Positions 18,058 through 27,282 of a stretch of DNA of 64,000 nucleotides are shown here, piece after piece. How positions within the stretch are numbered: position 1 is the first letter of the stretch; each line of letters begins with the position of its first letter. This DNA is from Chryseobacterium sp. G0186. Its GTDB lineage: Bacteria; Bacteroidota; Bacteroidia; Flavobacteriales; Weeksellaceae. The stretch is taken from assembly GCF_003815675.1 (NCBI RefSeq), contig NZ_CP033918.1, forward strand, positions 4,650,001 through 4,714,000. The letters are read 5' to 3'. The notes beneath the pieces were generated by a model. That model had not been told where the DNA came from, searched no databases, and saw only the letters and a list, made by a program, of their open reading frames with translations. Position numbers and translations under genes: made by a program.

Positions 18058-19416
18058 CTATAAACTTGTAATTCCTATACGGGATATGTGGCTGGCATAT
18101 TTATTTCCTAACATATCCATTATTTCCTTTTTCAAGATAAATAGTGGTTCTCCAAATCTTGTATCATTAGCAAATGCTCCAAACACATAATTAAGATTTA
18201 GCCAAATATTATAATTTACATTATTATGATGGAAGCAACAACCACCAATATGATAACTACTTTCGCTTTTCCTATCTTTTACTAATTGTGTTCTTATGTC
18301 AAAATGGTCAGTAATTACTCCTAAAATATACTTATTTATTCTTTTCTTTTGATTAGAATAATCGCATGCAGCACTAAATTCAACAGCGACTAAACATGAT
18401 CGATTTCGAATATCCCGTTTTATAGTAGTATCATCTATAGGTATTAAATCATTAAACCATTCATCAAAGCGAGTTATATTCAAACTTGTTAAAAGATCCG
18501 TACTATTTTTATCAAGTTGAATCACACATCCTCTTGTGTCTTTATTCTGTGTTGTGTAATCTTCAATATGATAAAGAGTATTCATTTTATGCTGTATACT
18601 TATATCAGGACTTAGAATTTGATCGTATTTTGTAGCTGTATGTAATTGGTTAACAATGTTGTTCCAATCTACATCACTGTTGCTATTTAAAAATTCATAA
18701 TTCAGAATAGGGAGTAATCCTTCATAAATTGCTTTTCGTGGATTTGCTTTCGCATGTTTAAAGCCAAGCGCAGATGCAGCAATTTTTGATAAAACTTTGT
18801 CTAAGTTTTCAAAAAGTTTAGTGCTCTCTCCCCATTCATCATCTTTAGGGAGAATATCATACAATCTGTTCAGTGTATTTTCTCCGGCGCTTTTTGCATT
18901 ATCTTCAAAGTCAAACAAAAATTTTATTTTCTCATCACTATTTAATAATGCCAATACCCGATCTGATAAATTCGCATCATCATCATTTTCAACAAAAGGA
19001 GTTTTGTCTATACAATCAATAAGAATTGGAGATGGAATGTCTGAAAAACCTCTTTTAGGATCTCTCATGTAAAGTTTAAAAGCATCTACTATTTTACTAT
19101 TAGCTGTCCAGAAAATTAAAACATAAGGACCATTTTGATTAGAAATATACTGACCTATTGCATTTGCTAAGTCATTGAAGACTGACGTATTTTTTTCAAG
19201 AATTTCTTCATTTGATTCGTAATTTGAATCAACTGCTTTTTCTGTTAAGTTAATATCAAAAAAAGCAATTCTTACTTTTTCTAATGGTTCATCATAAGTC
19301 AGATCATATACAAAGGTCCTACAACCTAATCCATTTTCAAAAAATGATTTTCCTAATATTTCTAGTTGATTAGGACTATTATCTACAATTATTATTTTAT
19401 TCTGTTTCTCTAGCAT
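18058..19416 (-). CDS. Receiver-like protein with long unknown C-terminal domain (452 aa)
   Basis: The first about 140 residues look like a response-regulator receiver: IIIVDNS with Asp12, AFFDINL with Asp54 as candidate phospho-acceptor, LIFWTANS (T104/S107), and Lys138 in DKTPF. The remaining about 310 residues have no motif I recognise. They contain a helical part (about 145-240) and a late region with CCFHHNNVNYNIWLNLNYVFG. The gene starts 7 bp after the GHKL gene, so it is almost certainly in one operon with it and the methyltransferase. It is probably the output partner of the kinase-like protein. Whether the tail is a nuclease, DNA-binding or toxic domain cannot be told by eye. Confidence 0.7.
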   Translation of the reverse strand: MLEKQNKIIIVDNSPNQLEILGKSFFENGLGCRTFVYDLTYDEPLEKVRIAFFDINLTEKAVDSNYESNEEILEKNTSVFNDLANAIGQYISNQNGPYVLIFWTANSKIVDAFKLYMRDPKRGFSDIPSPILIDCIDKTPFVENDDDANLSDRVLALLNSDEKIKFLFDFEDNAKSAGENTLNRLYDILPKDDEWGESTKLFENLDKVLSKIAASALGFKHAKANPRKAIYEGLLPILNYEFLNSNSDVDWNNIVNQLHTATKYDQILSPDISIQHKMNTLYHIEDYTTQNKDTRGCVIQLDKNSTDLLTSLNITRFDEWFNDLIPIDDTTIKRDIRNRSCLVAVEFSAACDYSNQKKRINKYILGVITDHFDIRTQLVKDRKSESSYHIGGCCFHHNNVNYNIWLNLNYVFGAFANDTRFGEPLFILKKEIMDMLGNKYASHISRIGITSL

Positions 19417-19423
19417 ATCATGG

Positions 19424-21583
19424 TTATTTAGGGAAAACTAGAGCTATACAAGCTCCATTATATATTTGGGGAATATCTAAATCTGAATTATCGGGAAAAA
19501 GTAATTTACCTCCAATCATATTCATGACCAAATCAGCAAAATATAAGCCTAGTCCCATGCCACCCTCTTTTTTTGTTTTAAAAGGCTGTGTAAGGTATTC
19601 TGGCTCGGAGGTAAAGCCAAGACCATTGTCTGCAATAATTATACAGGGTCCTTCAAATGTATGCAAGTCTGTTCCTATATAAATTGCTGGTTTATATTGC
19701 TCATCAGAATTTTGACACAAGTCAAATTGAGTTCTTGTCCAGTAAATAGCATTATCTATTAAATTGGAGATAGCAGAAATTAATAAGTTTGTTGGAACTT
19801 TGAATTTAAAATCATCATTCTCATCTGTTAATACAGGTGATGAAAAGATTATGTTATGAAAGCTAAATCTGTTATTATTTCTTTTTTTTGCAATTTCTAT
19901 TACTTTTTTCGCAGATGATAAAGTGCTTTTATTCTGTCTTAAAATAGGGGAGAGACTTTCAAGTATTTGGATTAGATTTCTAACTTTATCTTTAACTTCT
20001 TCAATATCTACGTTTTTGGAATTTAAATCGGCATTTATAAATCTGATTTCCCTGTCAACCTCATGAAAAGCAACTCCTAGATTTAGACCTGTCATACCTG
20101 AGTTAACCATAATATCTCTCATTTCTGTATAATCTTTGTCAACTCGAATGAGGAGAGGTTTTAATTCTTTTTCTAAATTCTTATCTTTGATCTTGTCTTC
20201 TAATTCTTTTATAGTTTCACCAAAACCTACCTTTTTTATAGGACGTGTTTGTTCTAAATAAGCCTCGATTGAATCTTTGTCGATTGAAGCTTCTCTTTCA
20301 AAAACATTAAATACTTCTTTTATCAATAATTGAAATTTATTAAATTGAGTATTGTCAATAAATCCTTCACGATTAGTTTTTTCAATAAGACCATCATTGC
20401 TTGATTTTAAATTAAGCTCAATGGCACCAACAGTAACTTTTTTTCCAAAGTGATCACCTGTTCTTTGGATTTTATCCAAGTCTAGTCCTAACCAATCATC
20501 ATATTGTTCTCCGTAATTATAGACACGAATATTATCTCTAAAAATTTTTACACCTGAATTGTCTTTAATAAATTGTTTAACAGCATTAATCTGTCCACCA
20601 AAATTCATTTTTAATAAAACTGAACTTTGGTTGAATACATAAAATTTTCCTTTGATAACCCCAATTTTTGATAAATCTTTATTTCTTAAAAACCTATTGT
20701 ATTTTTTTTCTCCCTCAATATCTTTGTATAGTTCACCAATATGAAATTGAGTGTTAGTATTTTCGATAGCGTTTTTTGCAATTTTTGTTTGTATCGGAGG
20801 GTTAAATGTATATTTCCACGAAAATTTGGCAAAATCCTTTAAATTATTATTACTTGGCATAATTTCAAAATTGAACTGATAGAGACTATCTTTAAGAATC
20901 TCATTACTATCTGTAACTTCATTAATCCATTCTTGATGATGATCGTTCGATTTGATTATGATTTTGAAATGAGGATTTGGTGAAAAAGGATTTTTAATAT
21001 TATCAATTTTTCTAACTAAATCTTTTAAAGCTTTTTTCGTCCAATATTTAGTGGTGAGTTTATCTAAAATAATCCGGGTTCCTTTGCCTTTATTAAATAA
21101 CTGATCTGCCACAGTTTCTACATTGACCTCTAAATCTTGTATATATTCTTTAGATGCAATTAGCTGTACCCAATCTATTGTAAGTCTGTTAGAAAACATT
21201 TCTCCCTCGGCTTGTGTTTCTAGTGTAATTTTTTTAGCTAATTTATGTACAGCCAATCTCCCTACACCTTTATTACCAAAAGAAACTCGCTTAAATTTTT
21301 TACTTTCTTTTCTATTTTTGCCTCTTTTAAAATCGGTTCCAATAGTTAACCAAACATCTTGTATCACTTGATTAGTCATTCCATGCCCATCATCTTCAAT
21401 AATTATTTGTTGTGAATTTTGATTTAAGTCAATAAATTCAATAATTACTTCTTGAGCATCAGCATCATACGCGTTTTTAACTAATTCAAATATGGCAAGA
21501 CTATCACTACCAATTAATTCATCTCCTAAAAGACTTAAAATATGACTTTTAGCTTTTATATTATGTGTATTAATGTTACTCAT
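19424..21583 (-). CDS. Dual GHKL ATPase: Hsp90/MORC-like N-terminus plus histidine-kinase-like C-terminus (719 aa)
   Basis: The N-terminal GHKL ATPase has an N box FELVKNAYDADA (N37), IIEDDGHGM (D64, G66, G68) and SFGNKGVGRLAV (about 101-111), as in MORC and Hsp90. A middle domain (about 200-430) follows, then a coiled region. GLNLGVAFHEVDREI places His507 where a kinase phospho-acceptor would be. A second GHKL fold has SNLIDNAIYW (about 606-615), IIIADNGLGF (D652) and GGMGLGLYFADLV. It overlaps the methyltransferase stop by 4 bp and precedes the receiver gene by 7 bp. GHKL ATPases are known partners of bacterial modification systems; the phosphorelay is my inference. Confidence 0.8.
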   Translation of the reverse strand: MSNINTHNIKAKSHILSLLGDELIGSDSLAIFELVKNAYDADAQEVIIEFIDLNQNSQQIIIEDDGHGMTNQVIQDVWLTIGTDFKRGKNRKESKKFKRVSFGNKGVGRLAVHKLAKKITLETQAEGEMFSNRLTIDWVQLIASKEYIQDLEVNVETVADQLFNKGKGTRIILDKLTTKYWTKKALKDLVRKIDNIKNPFSPNPHFKIIIKSNDHHQEWINEVTDSNEILKDSLYQFNFEIMPSNNNLKDFAKFSWKYTFNPPIQTKIAKNAIENTNTQFHIGELYKDIEGEKKYNRFLRNKDLSKIGVIKGKFYVFNQSSVLLKMNFGGQINAVKQFIKDNSGVKIFRDNIRVYNYGEQYDDWLGLDLDKIQRTGDHFGKKVTVGAIELNLKSSNDGLIEKTNREGFIDNTQFNKFQLLIKEVFNVFEREASIDKDSIEAYLEQTRPIKKVGFGETIKELEDKIKDKNLEKELKPLLIRVDKDYTEMRDIMVNSGMTGLNLGVAFHEVDREIRFINADLNSKNVDIEEVKDKVRNLIQILESLSPILRQNKSTLSSAKKVIEIAKKRNNNRFSFHNIIFSSPVLTDENDDFKFKVPTNLLISAISNLIDNAIYWTRTQFDLCQNSDEQYKPAIYIGTDLHTFEGPCIIIADNGLGFTSEPEYLTQPFKTKKEGGMGLGLYFADLVMNMIGGKLLFPDNSDLDIPQIYNGACIALVFPK

Positions 21584-22803
21584 AGTAATTCTTTCATTTT
21601 TTTTGCAATAGCGTATGCCATTAATGGTGGTACTGCATTACCTATTTGTTTAAACGCTGCTGAACGTGAACCTTCGAAATAGAAATCATCTGGAAAAGAT
21701 TGTAGTCTTGCCGCTTCTCTAACTGAAATAGAACGGCACTGGTCCTCATCAGGGTGTATATAATAATGTCCATCTTTAGCAATATGAGCAACAACTGTAT
21801 GTGAAACACCAGAGCCATCTACGACCTTAAATCTATCAATAAATGAAGACTCATTTTTATGGTTCTTTAATTCTTCTGGTAAATCAGGGTATTTAAGCCT
21901 TATTTTTTCATGATTCCATTTTTGAATAGCTATTTTATATATAGCTAAATCTCTGTCATTGTGAGGTCTGGAAATATGCTGTGTTACAAAATCAATGCAG
22001 TTTCTTATTTCAGATTTTTCTAGGTAATTATTCTTGTCAGAAAGATATTGAATATATTTAAACCCTTGTCCTGGTTGTAATTTAGGTAGATCTTCGAATG
22101 CTTCATCTACAGAGTGTTTTTCTGTTTTCTTTTCAAATTCAGGGAATCCTAAATTAATTTCTTTTTTCCAACCTACAATAATTATTCTTTTTCGAGCCTG
22201 AACTACGCCGTAATCGGAAGCATCCAATGTTTCATGATGTACCTCATAACCTAGTTTTCTAAAGTAAGCTTTAAGATTTTTAAAATGTTGACCCTTATTG
22301 GCGCTCAGTAGTCCAGGAACATTTTCGAATACAAAAGCTTTTGGGGTGTATTTTTTTAAAAATCTTCCATATTGAATATATAGCTTATTTCTTGGATCAT
22401 TCTCAATATTTTCTTTATGTCTCCCTAATAAAGAATATGCTTGGCACGGTGGTCCTCCAATTATAATATCTACTGTTTGATTTTTAGATGTTATATTTTC
22501 AAAAATGTCTTTGATTGAATTGTCACTAATTTCAACATTAATGACAGAATTAAGAATGTCTTTGGGAATTTGCTCGTAAAAATCATTTCGAGAAATGTTC
22601 CCTTTAATATATTCATAATATACATCGAGATTTTTATTAGATTTTAAATAATGATAAGCCGCCCTTGTTTTAATTGTATAACAAGCGTCTGTATTCATTT
22701 CAATATGCGCTATAGGTGTGAAGCCTGCCCTAATAAAACCTTCTGACATTCCGGATGCACCAGCGAATAAATCTATAAAAGTGAGGTGATTAGTTTTAAT
22801 CAT
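21580..22803 (-). CDS. DNA (cytosine-5-)-methyltransferase
   Basis: All main C5-methyltransferase motifs are present in order: motif I FIDLFAGASGMSEGF (SAM binding), motif IV GGPPCQAYSLLGR with catalytic Cys120, motif VI FENVPG, motif VIII ARKRIIIVGW, motifs IX/X SVREAARLQSFPDDF and QIGNAVPP. Length 407 aa is normal. The target-recognition region between VIII and IX is about 120 residues. No restriction endonuclease gene is adjacent. Instead the next genes encode a GHKL ATPase and a receiver-like protein. It begins 165 bp from tRNA-Leu, transcribed in the same direction. Target sequence cannot be deduced. Confidence 0.95.
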   Translation of the reverse strand: MIKTNHLTFIDLFAGASGMSEGFIRAGFTPIAHIEMNTDACYTIKTRAAYHYLKSNKNLDVYYEYIKGNISRNDFYEQIPKDILNSVINVEISDNSIKDIFENITSKNQTVDIIIGGPPCQAYSLLGRHKENIENDPRNKLYIQYGRFLKKYTPKAFVFENVPGLLSANKGQHFKNLKAYFRKLGYEVHHETLDASDYGVVQARKRIIIVGWKKEINLGFPEFEKKTEKHSVDEAFEDLPKLQPGQGFKYIQYLSDKNNYLEKSEIRNCIDFVTQHISRPHNDRDLAIYKIAIQKWNHEKIRLKYPDLPEELKNHKNESSFIDRFKVVDGSGVSHTVVAHIAKDGHYYIHPDEDQCRSISVREAARLQSFPDDFYFEGSRSAAFKQIGNAVPPLMAYAIAKKMKELL

Positions 22804-22930
22804 TTCTAATGTAATTATCTTTCTCTAAATATAGAATAGCCAATCGGTAATAAAATTAAATATTTCTTTGCTTCTGTACAACAATAATGAAATAAATTTT
22901 AGCCACCCTTTTGACCACCCTAAAAATCAA

Positions 22931-22967
22931 AAACCCCTGAAAATCAAATGATTTCAGGGGTTTTTTT
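22931..22967 (-). terminator. Terminator after tRNA-Leu
   Basis: CCCCTGAAAATC and ATTTCAGGGG form a stem of about 10 bp, followed on the minus strand by a T-rich stretch. It lies directly 3' of tRNA-Leu. A T run on the plus side makes it usable in both directions. Confidence 0.75.
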
Positions 22968-22968
22968 G

Positions 22969-23048
22969 TACCCAGGACCGGGATCGAACCGGTACTCCTA
23001 AGAACTGGTGTTTGAGACCAGCGCGTCTACCAATTCCGCCACCTGGGC
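22969..23048 (-). tRNA. tRNA-Leu (anticodon CAA)
   Basis: On the minus strand the acceptor GCCCAGG pairs with CCTGGGT, the D arm contains GGCGGAATTGGTAGAC, the anticodon stem CTGGT/ACCAG closes a loop CTCAAAC (anticodon CAA), and the T arm is CCGGTTCGATCCCGG. A short class II variable arm is present. No CCA is encoded. It is followed by a terminator and then the methyltransferase operon, so it is a plausible integration point, but I found no duplicated tRNA 3' end. Confidence 0.95.
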
Positions 23049-23139
23049 TTGATGTTTACTCCAAACGTGATGTTTGTTTCAAATTGGTGTGCAAATATAG
23101 GAACTTTTATGATAACTCAAAAGCTTTTTGAATATTTTT

Positions 23140-23907
23140 TTAAAAATTAAGTTCCAAACCATCGTAGGCAAGGTGCATTCCGGGTGGAAGCTGCTTATCT
23201 TCAATATCATGCAGACCTAAGTGGTGACTGATGTGGGTTAAAAATAATTTCTTAGGTTTTAGCTCTTCAAAGAGTTGAATAACATCTGGAAGAATAAAAT
23301 GAGCAGGATGAGGATCAAATTTTCTGATGCAATTTACTATCAGAACATCCAGATTCTTCAGTTTCTCCTTTTCTGTTTCAGAAATAAAACCGGCATCCGT
23401 AATGTAGGCAAGGTTTTTAAACTTATATCCGAAAACAGTTATTTTATAATGGATAACCTCAATAGGGGTGATTGAAGTATCCAGAACCTGAAAAGGCTTA
23501 TTTTCTATTTCATGAAGCTCAAAAGCAGGTGCACCGGGATATCTTACATCAGCAAAAGCGTAGGGAAATCTGTTTTTTATTTCGTGGGCAACTCTTTGAT
23601 AACAATAAAGGGGAACATCTTTTCCACTTTTAAAAATAAGCGGACGCATATCGTCAAGTCCAATCACATGATCATTATGCTCATGAGTGATCAGCGCAAT
23701 ATCTACGTTATGTTCATGATTCGTAAGCATTTGCTGCCTGAAATCCGGACCGCAATCGATAAGTATTTTTTTATTTTCTTCCGTAGTAACCATCACAGAA
23801 GAACGCAAGCGTTTGTCTTTGGGATTTTCGGAAATACACACCTCACAGGTGCAGCCTATAACGGGTACGCCTTGGGAAGTACCTGTTCCTAAAAATTTCA
23901 ACTTCAT
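23140..23907 (-). CDS. MBL-fold metallo-hydrolase, PhnP-like
   Basis: A metallo-beta-lactamase fold with the metal motif THEHNDHVIGLDD (His75, His77, Asp79, His80), further ligands at AYITDAG and LTHISHH, and a Cys trio in GCTCEVC (19, 21, 24) typical of PhnP-type cyclic phosphodiesterases. Length 255 aa fits that family. It is a single gene, divergent from the conserved gene at 23961 with only 53 bp between, so the two promoters must be very compact. Natural substrate is unknown. Cytoplasmic. Confidence 0.88.
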   Translation of the reverse strand: MKLKFLGTGTSQGVPVIGCTCEVCISENPKDKRLRSSVMVTTEENKKILIDCGPDFRQQMLTNHEHNVDIALITHEHNDHVIGLDDMRPLIFKSGKDVPLYCYQRVAHEIKNRFPYAFADVRYPGAPAFELHEIENKPFQVLDTSITPIEVIHYKITVFGYKFKNLAYITDAGFISETEKEKLKNLDVLIVNCIRKFDPHPAHFILPDVIQLFEELKPKKLFLTHISHHLGLHDIEDKQLPPGMHLAYDGLELNF

Positions 23908-23960
23908 TTGTTTTGAGGTTGGTTTAATTTTGGTAAATTTACAAAAAATTTCATGTCCTA

Positions 23961-25388
23961 ATGTATCAGAAACTAACTCCTAAACAAAAAGCATTAACAA
24001 TTAATCTAGATCCTACTATTTATGGTACTTTCGCAGAAATTGGAGCAGGGCAGGAGACTGTTCGCCACTTTTTTAGAGCAGGAGGGGCTTCCGGTACAAT
24101 TGCTAAGGCAATGTCTGCTTATGACAAGGATTTTAGTGACGCCATCTACGGAAAGGAAGTAAAAAACAGGTATGTTACTCAAAACAGACTTCGTAAAATG
24201 CTTCGCTATGAAGTAGCATTAATTGAAGAAAGAATTTCAAGGGATAATAATCCGGATAGAAAGTTCTTTTCTTATGCTAATACCGTGACGACCATTAACT
24301 TCGATAAGACTGTGAAAGGTCATGGCTGGGTTGGAATTCGTTTTCAAACAAAAGAAAATGAAGATTACAATGAAATCGTTATTCACGTAAAATTCAAGGA
24401 AAACGATGCTACCTTACAACAGGAAACCTTAGGGAATCTTGGGGTAAACCTTATTTTCGGAGCTTTTAATTACTTTGATAATCCCAGAACTCTGGTAGAG
24501 TCTTTATACGATGATGTTGCAAAAGACAACCTTGAAATTGATATGATTGATTTCAGTGGTCCTGCTTTTGAATATGTGGATAATAGATTGATGTCACTTC
24601 AGTTGGTGAAAAACGGAATGACTGACGCTGTCATTTTCAATTCTCAAGGAAGCAATATGCTGCCTGCAGATGTATTGTACAAAAAAAATATTTTTGCAGT
24701 AAGAGGAAGCTTTAGACCCGTTACCAAAGTGAATATTGACATGCTTCAAAATGGGATGGATATGTTCTTTAAAGACGCCATCTGTACCCATGAAGAAACA
24801 GAAGTCCTTATTGAAATTACCATTTCTAACCTTAGGGCAGACGGAGATATTGATGAAAGGGATTTTCTGGATAGAGTAGATATCTTAGGAAAATTAGGGT
24901 ATACAGTTATTATTTCAAATTTCTCAGAATATTACAGACTTATCGATTACTTTGCATCTTATACAAGTGGAGATATCGGGGTTGCAATGGGGGTAAATAA
25001 CCTGTTGATGGTATTTGATGAGAAATATTATAAAAACTTATCAGGAGGAATCCTTGAAGCATTCGGTAAATTTTTCCGAAACGGCATGAGGGTTTATTTA
25101 TATCCTTATAAAGATCCGGAGACCCATCAGTTATTAGATTCTTCAAACCTTAAGGTAGAAGAAAACCTTAAGGAGTTATATAAATATTTCAAACGTAACA
25201 ATCGTATTGTAGATATTACCAATTATGATCCTGAATTTTTGGAAATTTACTCTAGAGAGATATTAAGAAAAATAGCATGTTGCGTCAAAGGTTGGGAAAC
25301 TCAGGTTCCCGAAGGTGTTGCTGAAATGATCAAAGAGCGTGGAATGTTCGGATATAAAGATGAACTTCCTTTAAAACAATTCTCTTAA
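23961..25388 (+). CDS. Conserved uncharacterised protein (475 aa)
   Basis: A soluble protein without signal peptide or membrane segments. It starts MYQKLTPKQKALTINLDPTIYGTFAEIGAGQE. Recurrent features are RHFFRAGGASGTIAKAMSAYD, the middle VIFNSQGSNMLPADVLY and the end CVKGWETQVPEGVAEMIKERGMFGY. I know closely similar proteins occur widely in Bacteroidota and other phyla, often under misleading names such as TonB-dependent receptor. The sequence shows no beta-barrel or plug. It lies 12 bp before a free-methionine sulfoxide reductase gene, a likely operon. No function assigned. Confidence 0.8.
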   Translation: MYQKLTPKQKALTINLDPTIYGTFAEIGAGQETVRHFFRAGGASGTIAKAMSAYDKDFSDAIYGKEVKNRYVTQNRLRKMLRYEVALIEERISRDNNPDRKFFSYANTVTTINFDKTVKGHGWVGIRFQTKENEDYNEIVIHVKFKENDATLQQETLGNLGVNLIFGAFNYFDNPRTLVESLYDDVAKDNLEIDMIDFSGPAFEYVDNRLMSLQLVKNGMTDAVIFNSQGSNMLPADVLYKKNIFAVRGSFRPVTKVNIDMLQNGMDMFFKDAICTHEETEVLIEITISNLRADGDIDERDFLDRVDILGKLGYTVIISNFSEYYRLIDYFASYTSGDIGVAMGVNNLLMVFDEKYYKNLSGGILEAFGKFFRNGMRVYLYPYKDPETHQLLDSSNLKVEENLKELYKYFKRNNRIVDITNYDPEFLEIYSREILRKIACCVKGWETQVPEGVAEMIKERGMFGYKDELPLKQFS

Positions 25389-25400
25389 AAATTTAATACT

Positions 25401-25850
25401 ATGTCAGAATTAAAGAAAAGACTTTCCTCTATTCTTGAAAGTCCAAAACATAATACAGAAGAGAAACTTGAAAAGGTTTGTCACTTGCTGGACCAGGAAA
25501 TATCTTATTTCAACTGGACAGGTTTCTACTTTAAAAATGGTGATAAGGATGAATTAATTCTTGGGCCTTACGTAGGAGCTCCTACAGATCATACCATTAT
25601 CCCTTACGGAAAAGGAATTTGTGGCCAGGTAGCTGTTTCCAATGAAACATTTGTGGTACCTGATGTACATGAAGAAAGCAATTATCTGAGCTGTTCAATC
25701 GATACAAAGGCAGAAATTGTAGTTCCAATCTTTAAAGACGGAAAAAATATCGGTCAGATTGATATTGATTCCCATACAGTTGATCCTTTCACGGATGATG
25801 ACCGTGAACTATTGGAATGGCTTTGTAATGAAGTTTCCAAGATTTTATAA
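25401..25850 (+). CDS. GAF-domain free methionine-(R)-sulfoxide reductase (fRMsr)
   Basis: A single GAF domain of 149 residues. It keeps the fRMsr signature: NWTGFYFKNG, LGPYVGAPTDHTIIPYGKGICGQVA with Cys74, and ESNYLSCSIDTKAEIVVPI with Cys98, spaced as the paired cysteines of the enzyme. It reduces free L-methionine-R-sulfoxide in the cytoplasm. It follows the uncharacterised 475-residue gene by 12 bp and is followed by a terminator, so the two form a bicistronic unit. Confidence 0.88.
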   Translation: MSELKKRLSSILESPKHNTEEKLEKVCHLLDQEISYFNWTGFYFKNGDKDELILGPYVGAPTDHTIIPYGKGICGQVAVSNETFVVPDVHEESNYLSCSIDTKAEIVVPIFKDGKNIGQIDIDSHTVDPFTDDDRELLEWLCNEVSKIL

Positions 25851-25878
25851 TTGAAATTCAATAAGAATAAATAAATAG

Positions 25879-25906
25879 ACTCCAGCTTTTGTAGTTGGAG
25901 TTTTTT
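25879..25906 (+). terminator. Rho-independent terminator
   Basis: ACTCCA and TGGAGT form the stem around a loop, followed by TTTTTT. It ends the two-gene operon 23961-25850. Confidence 0.8.
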
Positions 25907-25923
25907 ATTGAAAAGCTCATCTG

Positions 25924-26391
25924 TTATGGATTATTAGTGGTGATGACAAACATTATTAAAGGCTCATCCCCTGTGTTTTCAATCGAATGATAACCAATAG
26001 ATCTGATGGTTGTAATATCTCCCTTTTGGAGTGTTTTCTTTCGCACAGGTCCTTGTGTTCCGGTTCTTTCACGATATTCTCCGGTTCCATGCACTACAAC
26101 ATACAATTCTTCTTCATTTCTTTCATGGTGAGTATGAAATCCTGATTCGTCACCTCTGTTCAGTAAAACCATATAAGCAGCCAGACGATTATTAGCTAAT
26201 TCTTTCTGATCAAACATTTGTATCATATATACAATCCCTTTTCCACCATACATCCTTTCCCGTTTATCTATCCGTGTAATGGTTCGTTCATTTTTCTCAA
26301 ATGCCATTACATAGAGGTGGATGTATTTTGAGACTTCTTGTATAACGTGATCAAATTCTGCTCTTTCAGATAATATAATTGTATCAGACAC
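25924..26391 (-). CDS. Cupin-domain protein
   Basis: A 155-residue beta-barrel protein with cupin motif 1 GFHTHHERNEEELYVVVHGTGEYR (His, His, Glu metal ligands) and motif 2 near YHSIENTGDEPLIMFV. The N-terminal 70 residues are helical and specific. No signal peptide. Single gene. It may be a metal-dependent enzyme or a small-molecule binding protein; nothing in the neighbourhood narrows this down. The 124 bp behind its start is AT-rich. Confidence 0.82.
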   Translation of the reverse strand: MSDTIILSERAEFDHVIQEVSKYIHLYVMAFEKNERTITRIDKRERMYGGKGIVYMIQMFDQKELANNRLAAYMVLLNRGDESGFHTHHERNEEELYVVVHGTGEYRERTGTQGPVRKKTLQKGDITTIRSIGYHSIENTGDEPLIMFVITTNNP

Positions 26392-26515
26392 GAAAATTAA
26401 GTATTAATTTATATTTAAGACCGTTCAATGTACCAAAAAATATATAAAAAGGGAAAAATATTCCTATTAAAAGTCTTTCCATTGAGATAAATAAAAGCGA
26501 TTTTTATTTAAGAAA

Positions 26516-27256
26516 TCAACTCTTTTGCATCGAATGAATTTCAGCCAGTACTTCCTTAAAATACTCCTCACACTTCGCAATATGCGTCCCATACCAGGAA
26601 AAAGCTTCGCCATCTACAATCATAATCTTTTTGTCAGGATATATTGCTTTCATTTCCTGTATATGCTTTTCTTTAAACGGGAAAGGTTCAGAAGAGAGCA
26701 TGATGACATCAGCATCAGCAAGATCTTCAGATGTAATGACAGGATAGCGGGTTTGGTTCCTGAAAATATTTTCAAAACCTATTTCCGTCAATATTTTATG
26801 AATAAAGGTATCCGAACCAACAGTCATATAAGGATTGTTCCAAATGAGATAGGCTGTTTTTACAGGAGTTTCAAGCTTTGCCTGATTAAGAATATCATAA
26901 ATTTTAAGGTTGAAGAGTTGCGCTCTTTCTTCTTTTCCTAAAAGTCTTCCAAGGTTTTTGAGAAGATAATAATTGTCCTCAATGGTTTCAACATTGGTTA
27001 CCGTTACCTTAAAGTTATCCATTAATACTTCTACCTGTTCCTTGATATTCTCTTCTTTATTGGCGAGAATCAGATCCGGTTGCAGAGCCTTTATTTTATC
27101 AATATTAATGTTTTTCGTTCCACCAATAACGGCTACGTTTTTTACCTTATCCTGAGGATGAATACAGAATTTTGTCCTGCCGATAACTTCATTTTCGGTC
27201 AGTCCCAAGTCAAATAAAGCCTCTGTAATAGAGGGTACAAGTGAAACAATCTTCAT
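26516..27256 (-). CDS. Helical-backbone metal receptor (BtuF/TroA-like), no signal peptide
   Basis: A two-lobe binding protein of the helical-backbone class: MKIVSLVPSITEALFDLGL, VIGRTKFCIHP, VAVIGGTKNINIDKIKALQPDLILANKEEN, and SYGTH-like WYGTHIAKCEEYF at the end. This fits a BtuF-type cobalamin/corrinoid or metal-complex receptor, but residue 1 begins directly with the fold and there is no signal or lipobox. It would therefore sit in the cytoplasm unless exported otherwise, which is usual for this flavobacterial subgroup. No ABC permease is adjacent. A cobTSC operon is 24 kb away. Confidence 0.82.
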   Translation of the reverse strand: MKIVSLVPSITEALFDLGLTENEVIGRTKFCIHPQDKVKNVAVIGGTKNINIDKIKALQPDLILANKEENIKEQVEVLMDNFKVTVTNVETIEDNYYLLKNLGRLLGKEERAQLFNLKIYDILNQAKLETPVKTAYLIWNNPYMTVGSDTFIHKILTEIGFENIFRNQTRYPVITSEDLADADVIMLSSEPFPFKEKHIQEMKAIYPDKKIMIVDGEAFSWYGTHIAKCEEYFKEVLAEIHSMQKS

Positions 27257-27282
27257 ATTGGCATTTTAGATGATGCCTAAAA

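Noticed and set aside
18058..22803. Classical restriction-modification system
   Set aside because: The methyltransferase is complete, but none of the neighbours shows a nuclease motif such as PD-(D/E)xK or HNH.
22804..23048. Attachment site with direct repeats at tRNA-Leu
   Set aside because: The tRNA 3' end is not repeated elsewhere in the window, and no integrase is present.
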